Assembly: GCA_030611815.1 (NCBI GenBank)
Contig: JAUWPC010000217.1
Location: 1-5,943 of the forward strand
Source of the DNA: Desulfobacteraceae bacterium
GTDB lineage: Bacteria > Desulfobacterota > DSM-4660 > Desulfatiglandales > Desulfatiglandaceae
Direction: 5' to 3'
DNA: 5,943 nt
Part shown: positions 1 through 5,450 of the stretch, in pieces
Position numbering within the stretch: the first letter of the stretch is position 1
Layout of the letters: each line of letters opens with the position of its first letter
Program-made: the position numbers and the translations under genes
The notes under the pieces: model-generated
The model's input: the letters and a program-made list of their open reading frames with translations, nothing else
Database searches by the model: none
What the model was told of the DNA's origin: nothing

Positions 1-5
1 CCATC

Positions 6-743
6 TCAGCACATCCCTCCATTTACCGAAATAACCTGGCCGGTAATATAGGAAGCATCTTCAGAGCAGAGAAACCTGACAACCCTCGCCACTTCCTCCG
101 GTCTCCCCACTCTTGCCATGGGGATCGCCCCCTTTATGAAATCCTTGGGAACATCCTTGATCATCTCTGTTTCGATAAGTCCCGGCGCAACAACATTGAC
201 ACGAATACCGATCCTGGCAACCTCGGTCGCGATCGCACGGCTTGTTCCTATCAACCCAGCCTTTGCCGCCGAGTAATTTGCCTGCCCCCTATGACCAACA
301 AGACCTGACAGGGACGAAATTGATACGATACTCCCACTTTTTTTCCCCACCATCTTTTCAAGAATTGGACGTGTAACATTATAAAAGCCTTTTAGGCTCG
401 TATTGATTACCGAGTCCCACTCATCCTCGGTCATAAACACGAATAATCCATCTGCCGTTATCCCTGCATTATTCACCAATACTTCTATATTTTCAAAACG
501 ACCGGTTATCTCATCTATGGCATTCTTAACATCTTCGGAACTTGAAACATCAAACCCGGCTGTTTCCCCATCTGCCCCGTTATCCCTTACCATTTTGAGG
601 GTCTCTGCCGCCGCTTGATCGTCCGATCTGAAATTGATGATAATATAGAATCCATCCTTAGCAAGCTCAACACATATGGCGCGACCGATCCCTCTGCTCC
701 CGCCGGTAATAATAGCCACTTTTGCGTCATTTTTATTGTTCAT
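6..743 (-). CDS. fabG: FabG-type 3-oxoacyl-ACP reductase (SDR family, ApeQ-like)
   Basis: This is a classical short-chain dehydrogenase of 245 aa, the usual FabG length. It should reduce 3-oxoacyl-ACP to 3-hydroxyacyl-ACP with NAD(P)H in the cytoplasm. Visible motifs are the nucleotide-binding TGGSRGIG (residues 13-20), NNAG (91-94), the catalytic Ser144, Tyr157 and Lys161 in SISSLSG and NYSAAK, and the APGLIETEM segment after the catalytic site. The usual fourth catalytic residue, Asn in a T-N-L motif, reads T-S-L here (Ser116). The INTSLKGFYN and APGLIETEM stretches look to me more like the ketoreductase of aryl polyene clusters (ApeQ) than housekeeping FabG. I prefer the ATG at 743, which is preceded by GTGAGGG. 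A GTG at 752 would give 248 aa and a 4-base GTGA overlap with the upstream dehydratase stop, but has no convincing ribosome site of its own. The gene is second in a minus-strand operon with that dehydratase. Product class is very secure; a dedicated polyene role is inferred from neighbours. Confidence 0.93.
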   Translation of the reverse strand: MNNKNDAKVAIITGGSRGIGRAICVELAKDGFYIIINFRSDDQAAAETLKMVRDNGADGETAGFDVSSSEDVKNAIDEITGRFENIEVLVNNAGITADGLFVFMTEDEWDSVINTSLKGFYNVTRPILEKMVGKKSGSIVSISSLSGLVGHRGQANYSAAKAGLIGTSRAIATEVARIGIRVNVVAPGLIETEMIKDVPKDFIKGAIPMARVGRPEEVARVVRFLCSEDASYITGQVISVNGGMC

Positions 744-748
744 ATCCC

Positions 749-1177
749 TCACCCTGAAACCGATTTCACAATTTGTACGCTGACCTTTCCCACGAGGTCC
801 CCGCCCACTCTTACCAGCCCTAAGATTTCGTGGTAGTTTTCAAAATCGAAGACTTTTTTTACGTCAGTTATTGCTTGACTGCCGAGAGGTATCGTTTTGC
901 GATAGAAGAGCGCCTCTTTCACCCCTGCCAGCCATCCTTTCCCCTCGGTATTCTTCCCCTTTTTCTTGAGTTCTTCCCATCCAATATATATACCCGCAGT
1001 TTGAGCAACCAGTTCTATCAAGACAATCGGATTTATCGAATCTCCTTCAATTAACGGCCATTTTTCGGTAACCGTGGATTCCGAGACAGCCCCCTCTTTA
1101 TTAACCTCAATTATGCTGTCAATGAGCTTCATACCATTTCGGTGGGGCAGGAGTTCCTCGATATCGACGCTCACCAT
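749..1177 (-). CDS. ApeP-like hotdog-fold 3-hydroxyacyl-ACP dehydratase
   Basis: This is a hotdog-fold protein of 142 aa from the preferred start, in the range of FabZ/ApeP proteins. It would remove water from 3-hydroxyacyl-ACP to give trans-2-enoyl-ACP. An LLPHR motif with His12 lies near the N-terminus, followed by NGMKLIDSI as in the FabZ opening. VLIELVAQTAG carries Glu55, aligned with the FabZ/FabA acidic catalytic residue. The GHFPG motif that supplies the FabZ catalytic His is absent (PLIEGDSINP stands there), as I recall for ApeP-type partners. It may therefore work with the second dehydratase at 5451. The open frame extends upstream to a TTG at 1288, but that start has no ribosome site and overlaps the candidate promoter. 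The ATG at 1177 has GGGAGA about 7 bases upstream and places LPHR where the family has it. An ATG at 1213 (GGAAGG just 1 base upstream) is the second choice. The gene leads the minus-strand operon, with fabG 5 bases downstream. Confidence 0.82.
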   Translation of the reverse strand: MVSVDIEELLPHRNGMKLIDSIIEVNKEGAVSESTVTEKWPLIEGDSINPIVLIELVAQTAGIYIGWEELKKKGKNTEGKGWLAGVKEALFYRKTIPLGSQAITDVKKVFDFENYHEILGLVRVGGDLVGKVSVQIVKSVSG

Positions 1178-1232
1178 TAGGTTTTCTCCCGACATACTGA
1201 GTTCATGTGCCATACCTTCCAGGAAAATGAGA

Positions 1233-1261
1233 TTGACCGAAAATAACAATGGTGATAATCT
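1233..1261 (+). promoter_or_regulatory. Weak candidate promoter for the plus-strand ACP/KS operon
   Basis: TTGACC at 1233-1238 is followed by GATAAT at 1254-1259 (15-base spacer) or TAATCT at 1256-1261 (17-base spacer). It would face the acyl carrier protein at 1551, with a leader near 280 bases running through the fold-back repeat, and it overlaps the minus-strand candidate promoter. The long leader and the trade-off between spacing and -10 quality make it uncertain. I saw no better plus-strand promoter between here and 1551. Confidence 0.2.
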
Positions 1262-1288
1262 AAAGTGTTTTGTACGATACTTTGTCAA
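1252..1288 (-). promoter_or_regulatory. Candidate sigma70-type promoter for the dehydratase-fabG operon
   Basis: On the minus strand a perfect -35 hexamer TTGACA occupies 1288-1283. An 18-base spacer leads to a weak -10, TTTAGA (1264-1259); TAGATT two bases further on is an alternative. Transcription would begin near 1252, leaving about 75 bases of leader before the ATG at 1177. This agrees with the shorter start of the dehydratase and argues against the TTG at 1288. The -10 is poor, so this is a motif-level call only. Confidence 0.35.
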
Positions 1289-1342
1289 TTGTGTAAAGAA
1301 ACAACCTGAAAAAATGGGCCGATTCTAAAAACCGCGTTATAG

Positions 1343-1529
1343 TGAGGCCTTTGAAAAATGTTCAATTTTGGTCAAGATCAAGTCGAAGATCTCGCACTTT
1401 GAGCGGGGGAAGGCGGGGATTTTAACCGCAGGAATATGTTGAATATTTTGAGGACTAAAATCCGAACGCAAGGCAAAGATTGGGCAGATAAGCGCAGACT
1501 TCGAAAGGGGGCGTTTTGCAAAGGTCTCA
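1343..1529. repeat. MITE-like fold-back repeat with 16-bp imperfect terminal inverted repeats
   Basis: This 187-base non-coding element starts with TGAGGCCTTTGAAAAA (1343-1358) and ends with TTTTGCAAAGGTCTCA (1514-1529). The reverse complement of the end, TGAGACCTTTGCAAAA, matches the start at 14 of 16 positions. Further inverted arms are nested inside: TCGAAGATCTCGC (1383-1395) against the complement of 1492-1504 (TCGAAGTCTGCGC), and GGATTTTA (1417-1424) against TAAAATCC (1456-1463), with AATAT/ATATT near the centre. As RNA or single-stranded DNA it would fold into one long imperfect hairpin. No clear target-site duplication is seen at the ends, and no transposase is present. The minus-strand open frame across it (1337-1588) has no recognisable domain and is not called as a gene. 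It may be a dispersed non-autonomous element or a structured leader for the ACP operon. The dispersed nature is inferred, because only one copy is in the window. Confidence 0.72.
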
Positions 1530-1537
1530 TGGCTTCT

Positions 1538-1543
1538 AAGGGA
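1538..1543 (+). promoter_or_regulatory. Ribosome binding site of the ACP gene
   Basis: AAGGGA lies 7 bases upstream of the ATG at 1551, and just 8 bases outside the end of the fold-back repeat. The following GAAAACCTAATG is identical, in opposite orientation, to the start context of the divergent dehydratase (1186-1175), which supports both start choices. Confidence 0.6.
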
Positions 1544-1550
1544 AAACCTA

Positions 1551-1817
1551 ATGATAAACCTGATAGATGAATTAAGAGTAAAGATCATTGATACCCTTAA
1601 TCTCGAAGATATTGTGCCGGATGATATCGGTGAGGAAGATCAATTAGTCGGCGGTGAATTGGGGTTAGATTCCATAGATGTCCTGGAATTGGTTATGATG
1701 ATTGAGAAAGATTATTCCGTTAGAATTGATAATAAAGAACTCGGCGCTGAGGTCTTTGCAAATTTGAAGGCCTTGGCTAAATATATACAGAAAAAATCCC
1801 CGGGGTTATCTAATTGA
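1551..1817 (+). CDS. Acyl carrier protein (first of two)
   Basis: This is an 88-aa, strongly acidic ACP of normal family length. The phosphopantetheine attachment site is Ser41 in GLDSIDVLELV, followed by the recognition helix (LELVMMIEKDYSVRI). A holo-ACP synthase or Sfp-type transferase from elsewhere in the genome would add the prosthetic group. The protein then carries acyl intermediates between ketosynthase, reductase and dehydratases. The ATG has a good ribosome site (AAGGGA). The stop TGA overlaps the TTG start of the downstream ketosynthase by 4 bases (TTGA), so the two are probably translationally coupled and this ACP is likely the partner of the KS/CLF protein. The sequence looks like the dedicated ACPs of polyene/type II PKS clusters rather than housekeeping AcpP, which normally sits between fabG and fabF in fatty acid operons. 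That distinction rests mainly on context. Confidence 0.93.
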   Translation: MINLIDELRVKIIDTLNLEDIVPDDIGEEDQLVGGELGLDSIDVLELVMMIEKDYSVRIDNKELGAEVFANLKALAKYIQKKSPGLSN

Positions 1818-3985
1818 CGGACATCCGAGTTTATATCACCGGAACGGGATTGATTACTCCCGTTGCACGCGGTGTCCCGGAAACAAAGGCCTCCATTATG
1901 AACGGTGCAAGGGGAATCGGGCCTCTCACTCTTTTTCCTGTTCCCCGGGACAGATCTCTCCCCGTTGGCGAAATTAATGAATTATTTGAAATAGATGGAC
2001 TCCCCAGAACACATCAGTTCGCCCTCATTGCGGCAGAAGAGGCAATGGCCGATTCAAAAGATGCCCCTGATGCGATCGTTATAGGGGGAACAACGGGAGG
2101 GATGGCCCTGACCGAAAAACATTTAAAAAGAGGCGATACCTCGCGGGATTTATTCAAGTACCATGCAACGGGTTCTGTGGCTGAATATCTTGCCGCAAAG
2201 CTTAAATGCAAGGGGCCGGTTATCACCGTTTCAACGGCCTGTTCGTCAGGGACCGCAGCCATCAAGGTTGCCCTTGAGATGCTTAGGGAAGGGAAGGCCA
2301 AGAATGTCCTCGTAGGGGGAGCGGATTCGCTCTGCCGTCTTACGTATTACGGGTTCAACGCCCTGCAACTGATTGACCCGGCCGGCGCTCGTCCCTTAGA
2401 CATCAACAGGCGTGGGATGACGGTCTCAGAAGGGGCCGGGATGCTTCTTCTTGAGGGTAAGGACAAAGCGCCCGATAATGCGATGGCAGAGATTCTCGGG
2501 GCTGGCCTGTCCTGTGATGCATATCACCCTTCATCACCTGATCCTGAAGGCACGGGGGCATTAGCCGCGATGAGGGCTGCCATAAAAGATGGTGGCATTT
2601 CCCCTTCAGAGATTGATTACGTCAATCTCCACGGCACGGGTACCATTGACAACGATCTTTCCGAAGCGAGGGCATTGGATAGGCTCTTCGCCGAGGATAA
2701 ACCTCTTCTTTCCTCTGTCAAGGGCGCTTTTGGACACAGCCTTGCCGCAGCAGGCGCAATAGAGGCTGTGATCTCTGCCATGAGCATTTCTGATAATTTC
2801 GTCCCGGGAAATGCAGGTTGTAACACCCCGGACCCGGAACTGCGTCTCAACCCCGTTATTGAACCGATTGAGAGGGATATTCAAACCATTCTTTCAAATT
2901 CTTTCGGGTTTGGAGGCAATAATGCTTCAGTGGTAATCGGGAGGCCGGAAGAAGAGAGAGCCTCCATATCTTCTCAAGGACCTCCCCATTTAGCCGTTGT
3001 TGGCTGCGCCTGTATTACCGGGGCGGGAAAGACCCGTATGACCGAAAAAACGGTATCAGAGGGCCGAAGTTGTAAGGGGATACTTCCAATCAGAGACGTA
3101 TCAAGGGATCTCTCTCTAAAAACTGTCAGGCGACTTAAACGGCTGTCACGATTGGCCTTATCCCTCGCCATTGCGGCCCATAAAGATTCCGGAGAATCGG
3201 ATGACCCGAACTCCCTCTTTTTTGGCACCGGATGGGGCCCCCTTTCGGAGACATATGATTTTTTGACCAAGCTTTATGAATCGGAGGAACATTTTACCAG
3301 TCCTACCGATTTCATCGGCTCTGTGCATAATGCGCCGGCAGGGTTGATTGCCATCCAATTCAGGGCAACAGGCCCCAATATCACGACCACCGGGGGGGAT
3401 TATTCCTTTGAACAATCTTTGATGGCAGCAAGTCTCCTGACCAAAGGACGAGATGACTTAATACTTGTAGTGGGGGCTGACGAGTCGCACGAGATACTGT
3501 CGGGCCTCTTTGACGACTCTGTATCGGGAGACCAGACACCCTCAGATGGAGGGGGGGCCCTCTGTTTGAGGCGGGCGGACACCTCCGTCGGCCTGAGACT
3601 ATTTCCTGCATTCTTTGAATATTCAAAGGACAATCCCTCTATTATTTTATCTCTCATAGATAACCTCGGCGGGCCGGATAGAATTAAGAGTAAATATGGA
3701 GCGCTTTTTGCGGGCATACCCGGGTCACATAGAGACACAGGGCGTAATCAACTGTCTCAATTTTTAGCAAGTTCGGGTTTTGAAGGGCCGGTCATCGACT
3801 ACAGACGGTTTACGGGTGAATTTGCATCGGCATCGGCAGTGGCCGCAGTCCTTGCTATCTGTTTTGCCAGGGAAGGAAAAATCCCCGAAGCTCTTTGCGG
3901 CAGGAAATCCTCTTCCCTGAATGGAAAAGGCATCTTGATTATAGGCCTTGGAAAATTTGTAACAGCCGTTGAGGTAATCACTTAG
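1814..3985 (+). CDS. Fused ketosynthase / chain-length-factor-like protein (KS-CLF)
   Basis: This 723-aa protein carries two thiolase-fold ketosynthase units; FabF-type enzymes are near 410 aa with one. Unit 1 (about residues 3-377) is complete: Cys143 in TVSTACSSG, His273 in NLHGTGT, Lys303 and His308 in SVKGAFGHS, and the C-terminal SNSFGFGGNN. It should condense acyl chains with malonyl-ACP. A linker near 378-391 leads to unit 2 (about 392-723), which matches the N-terminal ketoacyl synthase 2 type (PF13723-like: FFGTGWG, SPTDFIGSVHNAPAG). In unit 2 the Cys position is Asp529 (TTTGGDYS), the NLHGTGT His is not conserved, and the KGxxGH Lys and His read Thr667 and Ser672. Unit 2 is therefore likely a non-catalytic chain-length partner, as ApeC is to ApeO or KS-beta to KS-alpha, here covalently joined. 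The start is TTG at 1814, the only choice that keeps the N-terminal strand VYITGTGLITP, and it overlaps the ACP stop. The frame is open throughout despite two G7 runs. Confidence 0.9.
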   Translation: MTDIRVYITGTGLITPVARGVPETKASIMNGARGIGPLTLFPVPRDRSLPVGEINELFEIDGLPRTHQFALIAAEEAMADSKDAPDAIVIGGTTGGMALTEKHLKRGDTSRDLFKYHATGSVAEYLAAKLKCKGPVITVSTACSSGTAAIKVALEMLREGKAKNVLVGGADSLCRLTYYGFNALQLIDPAGARPLDINRRGMTVSEGAGMLLLEGKDKAPDNAMAEILGAGLSCDAYHPSSPDPEGTGALAAMRAAIKDGGISPSEIDYVNLHGTGTIDNDLSEARALDRLFAEDKPLLSSVKGAFGHSLAAAGAIEAVISAMSISDNFVPGNAGCNTPDPELRLNPVIEPIERDIQTILSNSFGFGGNNASVVIGRPEEERASISSQGPPHLAVVGCACITGAGKTRMTEKTVSEGRSCKGILPIRDVSRDLSLKTVRRLKRLSRLALSLAIAAHKDSGESDDPNSLFFGTGWGPLSETYDFLTKLYESEEHFTSPTDFIGSVHNAPAGLIAIQFRATGPNITTTGGDYSFEQSLMAASLLTKGRDDLILVVGADESHEILSGLFDDSVSGDQTPSDGGGALCLRRADTSVGLRLFPAFFEYSKDNPSIILSLIDNLGGPDRIKSKYGALFAGIPGSHRDTGRNQLSQFLASSGFEGPVIDYRRFTGEFASASAVAAVLAICFAREGKIPEALCGRKSSSLNGKGILIIGLGKFVTAVEVIT

Positions 3986-4079
3986 GATTGAATATTGATA
4001 ATTGAAGATTGAAGATTAAAGGAAGAAATATTTGTATGAAACTTAGCGCCTTAGCGCCTTTACGTGAGATCTTTTTAAT
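3986..4079 (+). repeat. Intergenic spacer with short degenerate direct repeats
   Basis: The 94-base gap between the ketosynthase and the radical SAM gene holds two kinds of low-complexity repeat. At 3986-4020 there are degenerate GATTGAA units (GATTGAA, GATAATTGAA, GATTGAA, GATTAAA). At 4043-4058 there is a tandem TTAGCGCC pair followed by TTTACGTGAGATC. The second motif resembles short intergenic repeats I recall from several bacterial genomes, but only this copy is visible. I see no convincing terminator hairpin or promoter, so the radical SAM gene may be co-transcribed with the KS gene. The ribosome site before 4080 is also weak (GAG at 4066-4068). Confidence 0.45.
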
Positions 4080-5246
4080 ATGAAAGTACTTCTCATTTCA
4101 GCAAACACGCTCACGACTCCTTATCCAGTATACCCCCTGGGCCTTGATTACGTGGCTGATGCAATAGCGGCAGATCATGAGATTAAGATCGTGGACATCA
4201 ACAACCTCGGAGAGCATGGCTCATTAGGGAAAGAGATAGGCGATTATTCACCTGATATAATCGGTATTTCATTGCGCAACATAGATAGCGCCGACAGCGC
4301 GAACAGGAAAGGTTTTATCAGTGAATATCGGCAGTATGTAAAGGCTATCAGGGAGTATTCCCAGGCCCCGCTGGTCTTGGGGGGAAGCGGTTTTACCCTG
4401 TTCCCCGCAGAAGTTATGGAAGCCTTGGGGGCAGAGTACGGAATAATAGGCGAGGGAGAAAGGTTTGCGCTCCTGCTGAAGGCCATGGAGAAGCAGGAAG
4501 ATCCCTCTCGCATTCCCGGAATCATGACCTTAGCCGAAGAAAAAGCGATTCCTGACCCCTTTGACAGGTCATTTGCCTTGAATTACGTTCCCGATATCTC
4601 CCGCACAAAATATTATCTGAAAAACGGAGGGATGCTCAATCTTCAGACAAAGCGGGGCTGTACATTCCGGTGTATCTATTGTACATATCCACGGATAGAA
4701 GGAAGCAATCTGCGGTTCATCCCCCCTGAAGATGCGGCAAATAACGCGTTGCGCCTTCAGAACTCCGGGGCAAAATATTTTTTTGTCATTGATTCAGTAT
4801 TTAACTCCGATTATTCCCACAGCATCAAGGTGGCACGTGCCTTCAAAAACGCCGGGGTCTCCATCCCGTGGGGGGCCTTTTTTGCGCCCACAAACCCGCC
4901 TGAAGGATATTTCAGGATAATGGCTGATGCCGGTCTTTCACATGTTGAGTTCGGGACTGAATCTTTATCCGGTAATATGCTGAAGACCTACAAAAAACCC
5001 TTTGGCGCAAAGCATATTTTCAATGCCCATAAGGCCGCTATTGAAGCAGGATTATTTGTTGCCCATTACTTCCTGCTCGGAGGCCCAGGTGAGGACGAGG
5101 ACTCGTTGAATGAGACGCTTTCGAATATCGCCATGCTGAATAAAAGCGTCTTCTTTTTTTTTGCGCTCTGCGAATTTATCCGCATACTGCTCTTTATGAC
5201 ATTGCAGTGGAAGAGGGTCAGATATCAAGGTCTCAGAGCATATTAG
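4080..5246 (+). CDS. B12-binding domain/radical SAM protein, lipid-biosynthesis type (frameshifted)
   Basis: The N-terminal part (about residues 1-150) is a cobalamin-binding Rossmann-like domain: MKVLLISAN, PLGLDYVADAI, SPDIIGISLRNID, PLVLGGSGFTLFP and the YGIIGEGE end. It lacks the DxHxxG motif, as many class B radical SAM proteins do. The radical SAM domain follows, with the 4Fe-4S cysteines Cys194, Cys198 and Cys201 in RGCTFRCIYC, HVEFGTES (288-295) and LLGGPGED (332-339). It would cleave SAM to a 5'-deoxyadenosyl radical and act with cobalamin, typically for methylation at unactivated carbons or for ring rearrangement. I recall a family of this architecture annotated as lipid biosynthesis, found in anammox bacteria next to type II FAS genes. 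After Phe361 the frame slips in a T9 run (5154-5162) and the last 27 residues are out of frame. The rest of the domain continues in another frame to 5428 (full protein about 449 aa). The substrate is unknown; the neighbours suggest an ACP-bound or released polyene chain. Confidence 0.85.
   Translation: MKVLLISANTLTTPYPVYPLGLDYVADAIAADHEIKIVDINNLGEHGSLGKEIGDYSPDIIGISLRNIDSADSANRKGFISEYRQYVKAIREYSQAPLVLGGSGFTLFPAEVMEALGAEYGIIGEGERFALLLKAMEKQEDPSRIPGIMTLAEEKAIPDPFDRSFALNYVPDISRTKYYLKNGGMLNLQTKRGCTFRCIYCTYPRIEGSNLRFIPPEDAANNALRLQNSGAKYFFVIDSVFNSDYSHSIKVARAFKNAGVSIPWGAFFAPTNPPEGYFRIMADAGLSHVEFGTESLSGNMLKTYKKPFGAKHIFNAHKAAIEAGLFVAHYFLLGGPGEDEDSLNETLSNIAMLNKSVFFFFALCEFIRILLFMTLQWKRVRYQGLRAY
5154..5162 (+). 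other. T9 homopolymer at the frameshift in the radical SAM gene
   Basis: Nine consecutive T follow TTC at 5151-5153. With ten T (or seven) the codons would read on through Cys-Ala-Leu-Arg-Ile-Tyr-Pro-His-Thr-Ala-Leu-Tyr, which is the conserved radical SAM pattern R-I-Y-P-x-T-x-L-Y. The site may be a sequencing or assembly error, a phase-variable tract, a transcriptional slippage site or a recent inactivating mutation; the sequence alone cannot decide. Confidence 0.8.
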
Positions 5247-5428
5247 AGCCTGTTTTCTACAAGCCCGAGTCAATAAGCAGCGATGAGATTATGCAGAGGA
5301 TCGAAAAATGCGCAGATGGCCGCGCCAATTGGGTTGTGGGCTCAGGAGGCGAGACCATGGCCAAAATAATCTCCAGGATGTACAGCCGCGGACATTCAGG
5401 TCCTCTATGGGAATATCTGATCAGATAG
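5162..5428 (+). pseudogene. C-terminal remainder of the radical SAM protein in a shifted frame
   Basis: These 88 codons follow the T9 tract in the frame one base back from the upstream part. They begin CALRIYPHTALYDIAVEEG, a conserved element of the C-terminal end of B12/radical SAM proteins. They end with a helical tail (ISSDEIMQRIEKCADGRANW, then IISRMYSRGHSGPLWEYLIR) and a TAG at 5426-5428. The frame is open without stops, so the break is either very recent, artificial or bypassed. The first in-frame candidate start is GTG at 5207, with no good ribosome site and in the middle of the conserved stretch, so an independent small gene is unlikely. I treat it as the missing part of the gene that starts at 4080. 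The next gene starts 22 bases downstream. Confidence 0.8.
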
Positions 5429-5450
5429 GAAAAAACTTTAGGCACTTTCC

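Larger units (their letters stand above)
1178..1550. other. Divergent intergenic region between the two operons
   Basis: These 373 bases separate the minus-strand dehydratase-fabG operon from the plus-strand ACP-KS operon. They hold overlapping candidate promoters (1233-1288) and the 187-base fold-back repeat (1343-1529). The stretch 1289-1342 shows nothing I recognise. No tRNA, riboswitch consensus or transcription terminator was seen. Confidence 0.6.

Noticed and set aside
1..5. Start of another minus-strand gene (ATG at 4-2, one base after the fabG stop)
   Set aside because: Only one codon is in the window; suggestive of a continuing operon but not supportable as a feature.
1178..1288. 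N-terminal extension of the first dehydratase to a TTG at 1288
   Set aside because: No ribosome site, hydrophobic stretch unlike the family, and the codon overlaps the TTGACA promoter element; the ATG at 1177 has GGGAGA and fits family length.
1337..1588. Minus-strand open frame of 83 codons
   Set aside because: It lies almost entirely over the fold-back repeat and runs into the ACP gene on the other strand; no domain, no conserved motif.
2606..2884. Minus-strand open frames inside the ketosynthase gene (also at 2014-2301, 2974-3270, 3158-3415, 3400-3738)
   Set aside because: Antisense shadows of a strongly conserved coding region with no motifs of their own.
3986..4079. CRISPR array or terminator in the spacer
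   Set aside because: Repeat units are 7-8 bases, degenerate and without spacers of regular length; no GC-rich stem followed by a T-run.
5154..5162. Programmed minus-one ribosomal frameshift
   Set aside because: The T-run is slippery, but I could not identify a downstream stimulatory stem or an internal Shine-Dalgarno at the right distance, so slippage remains only one of several explanations.
5207..5428. Independent small gene starting at GTG 5207
   Set aside because: The same frame upstream to 5162 encodes the conserved radical SAM RIYPHTALY element, so this is the C-terminal end of the broken gene and not a separate protein.
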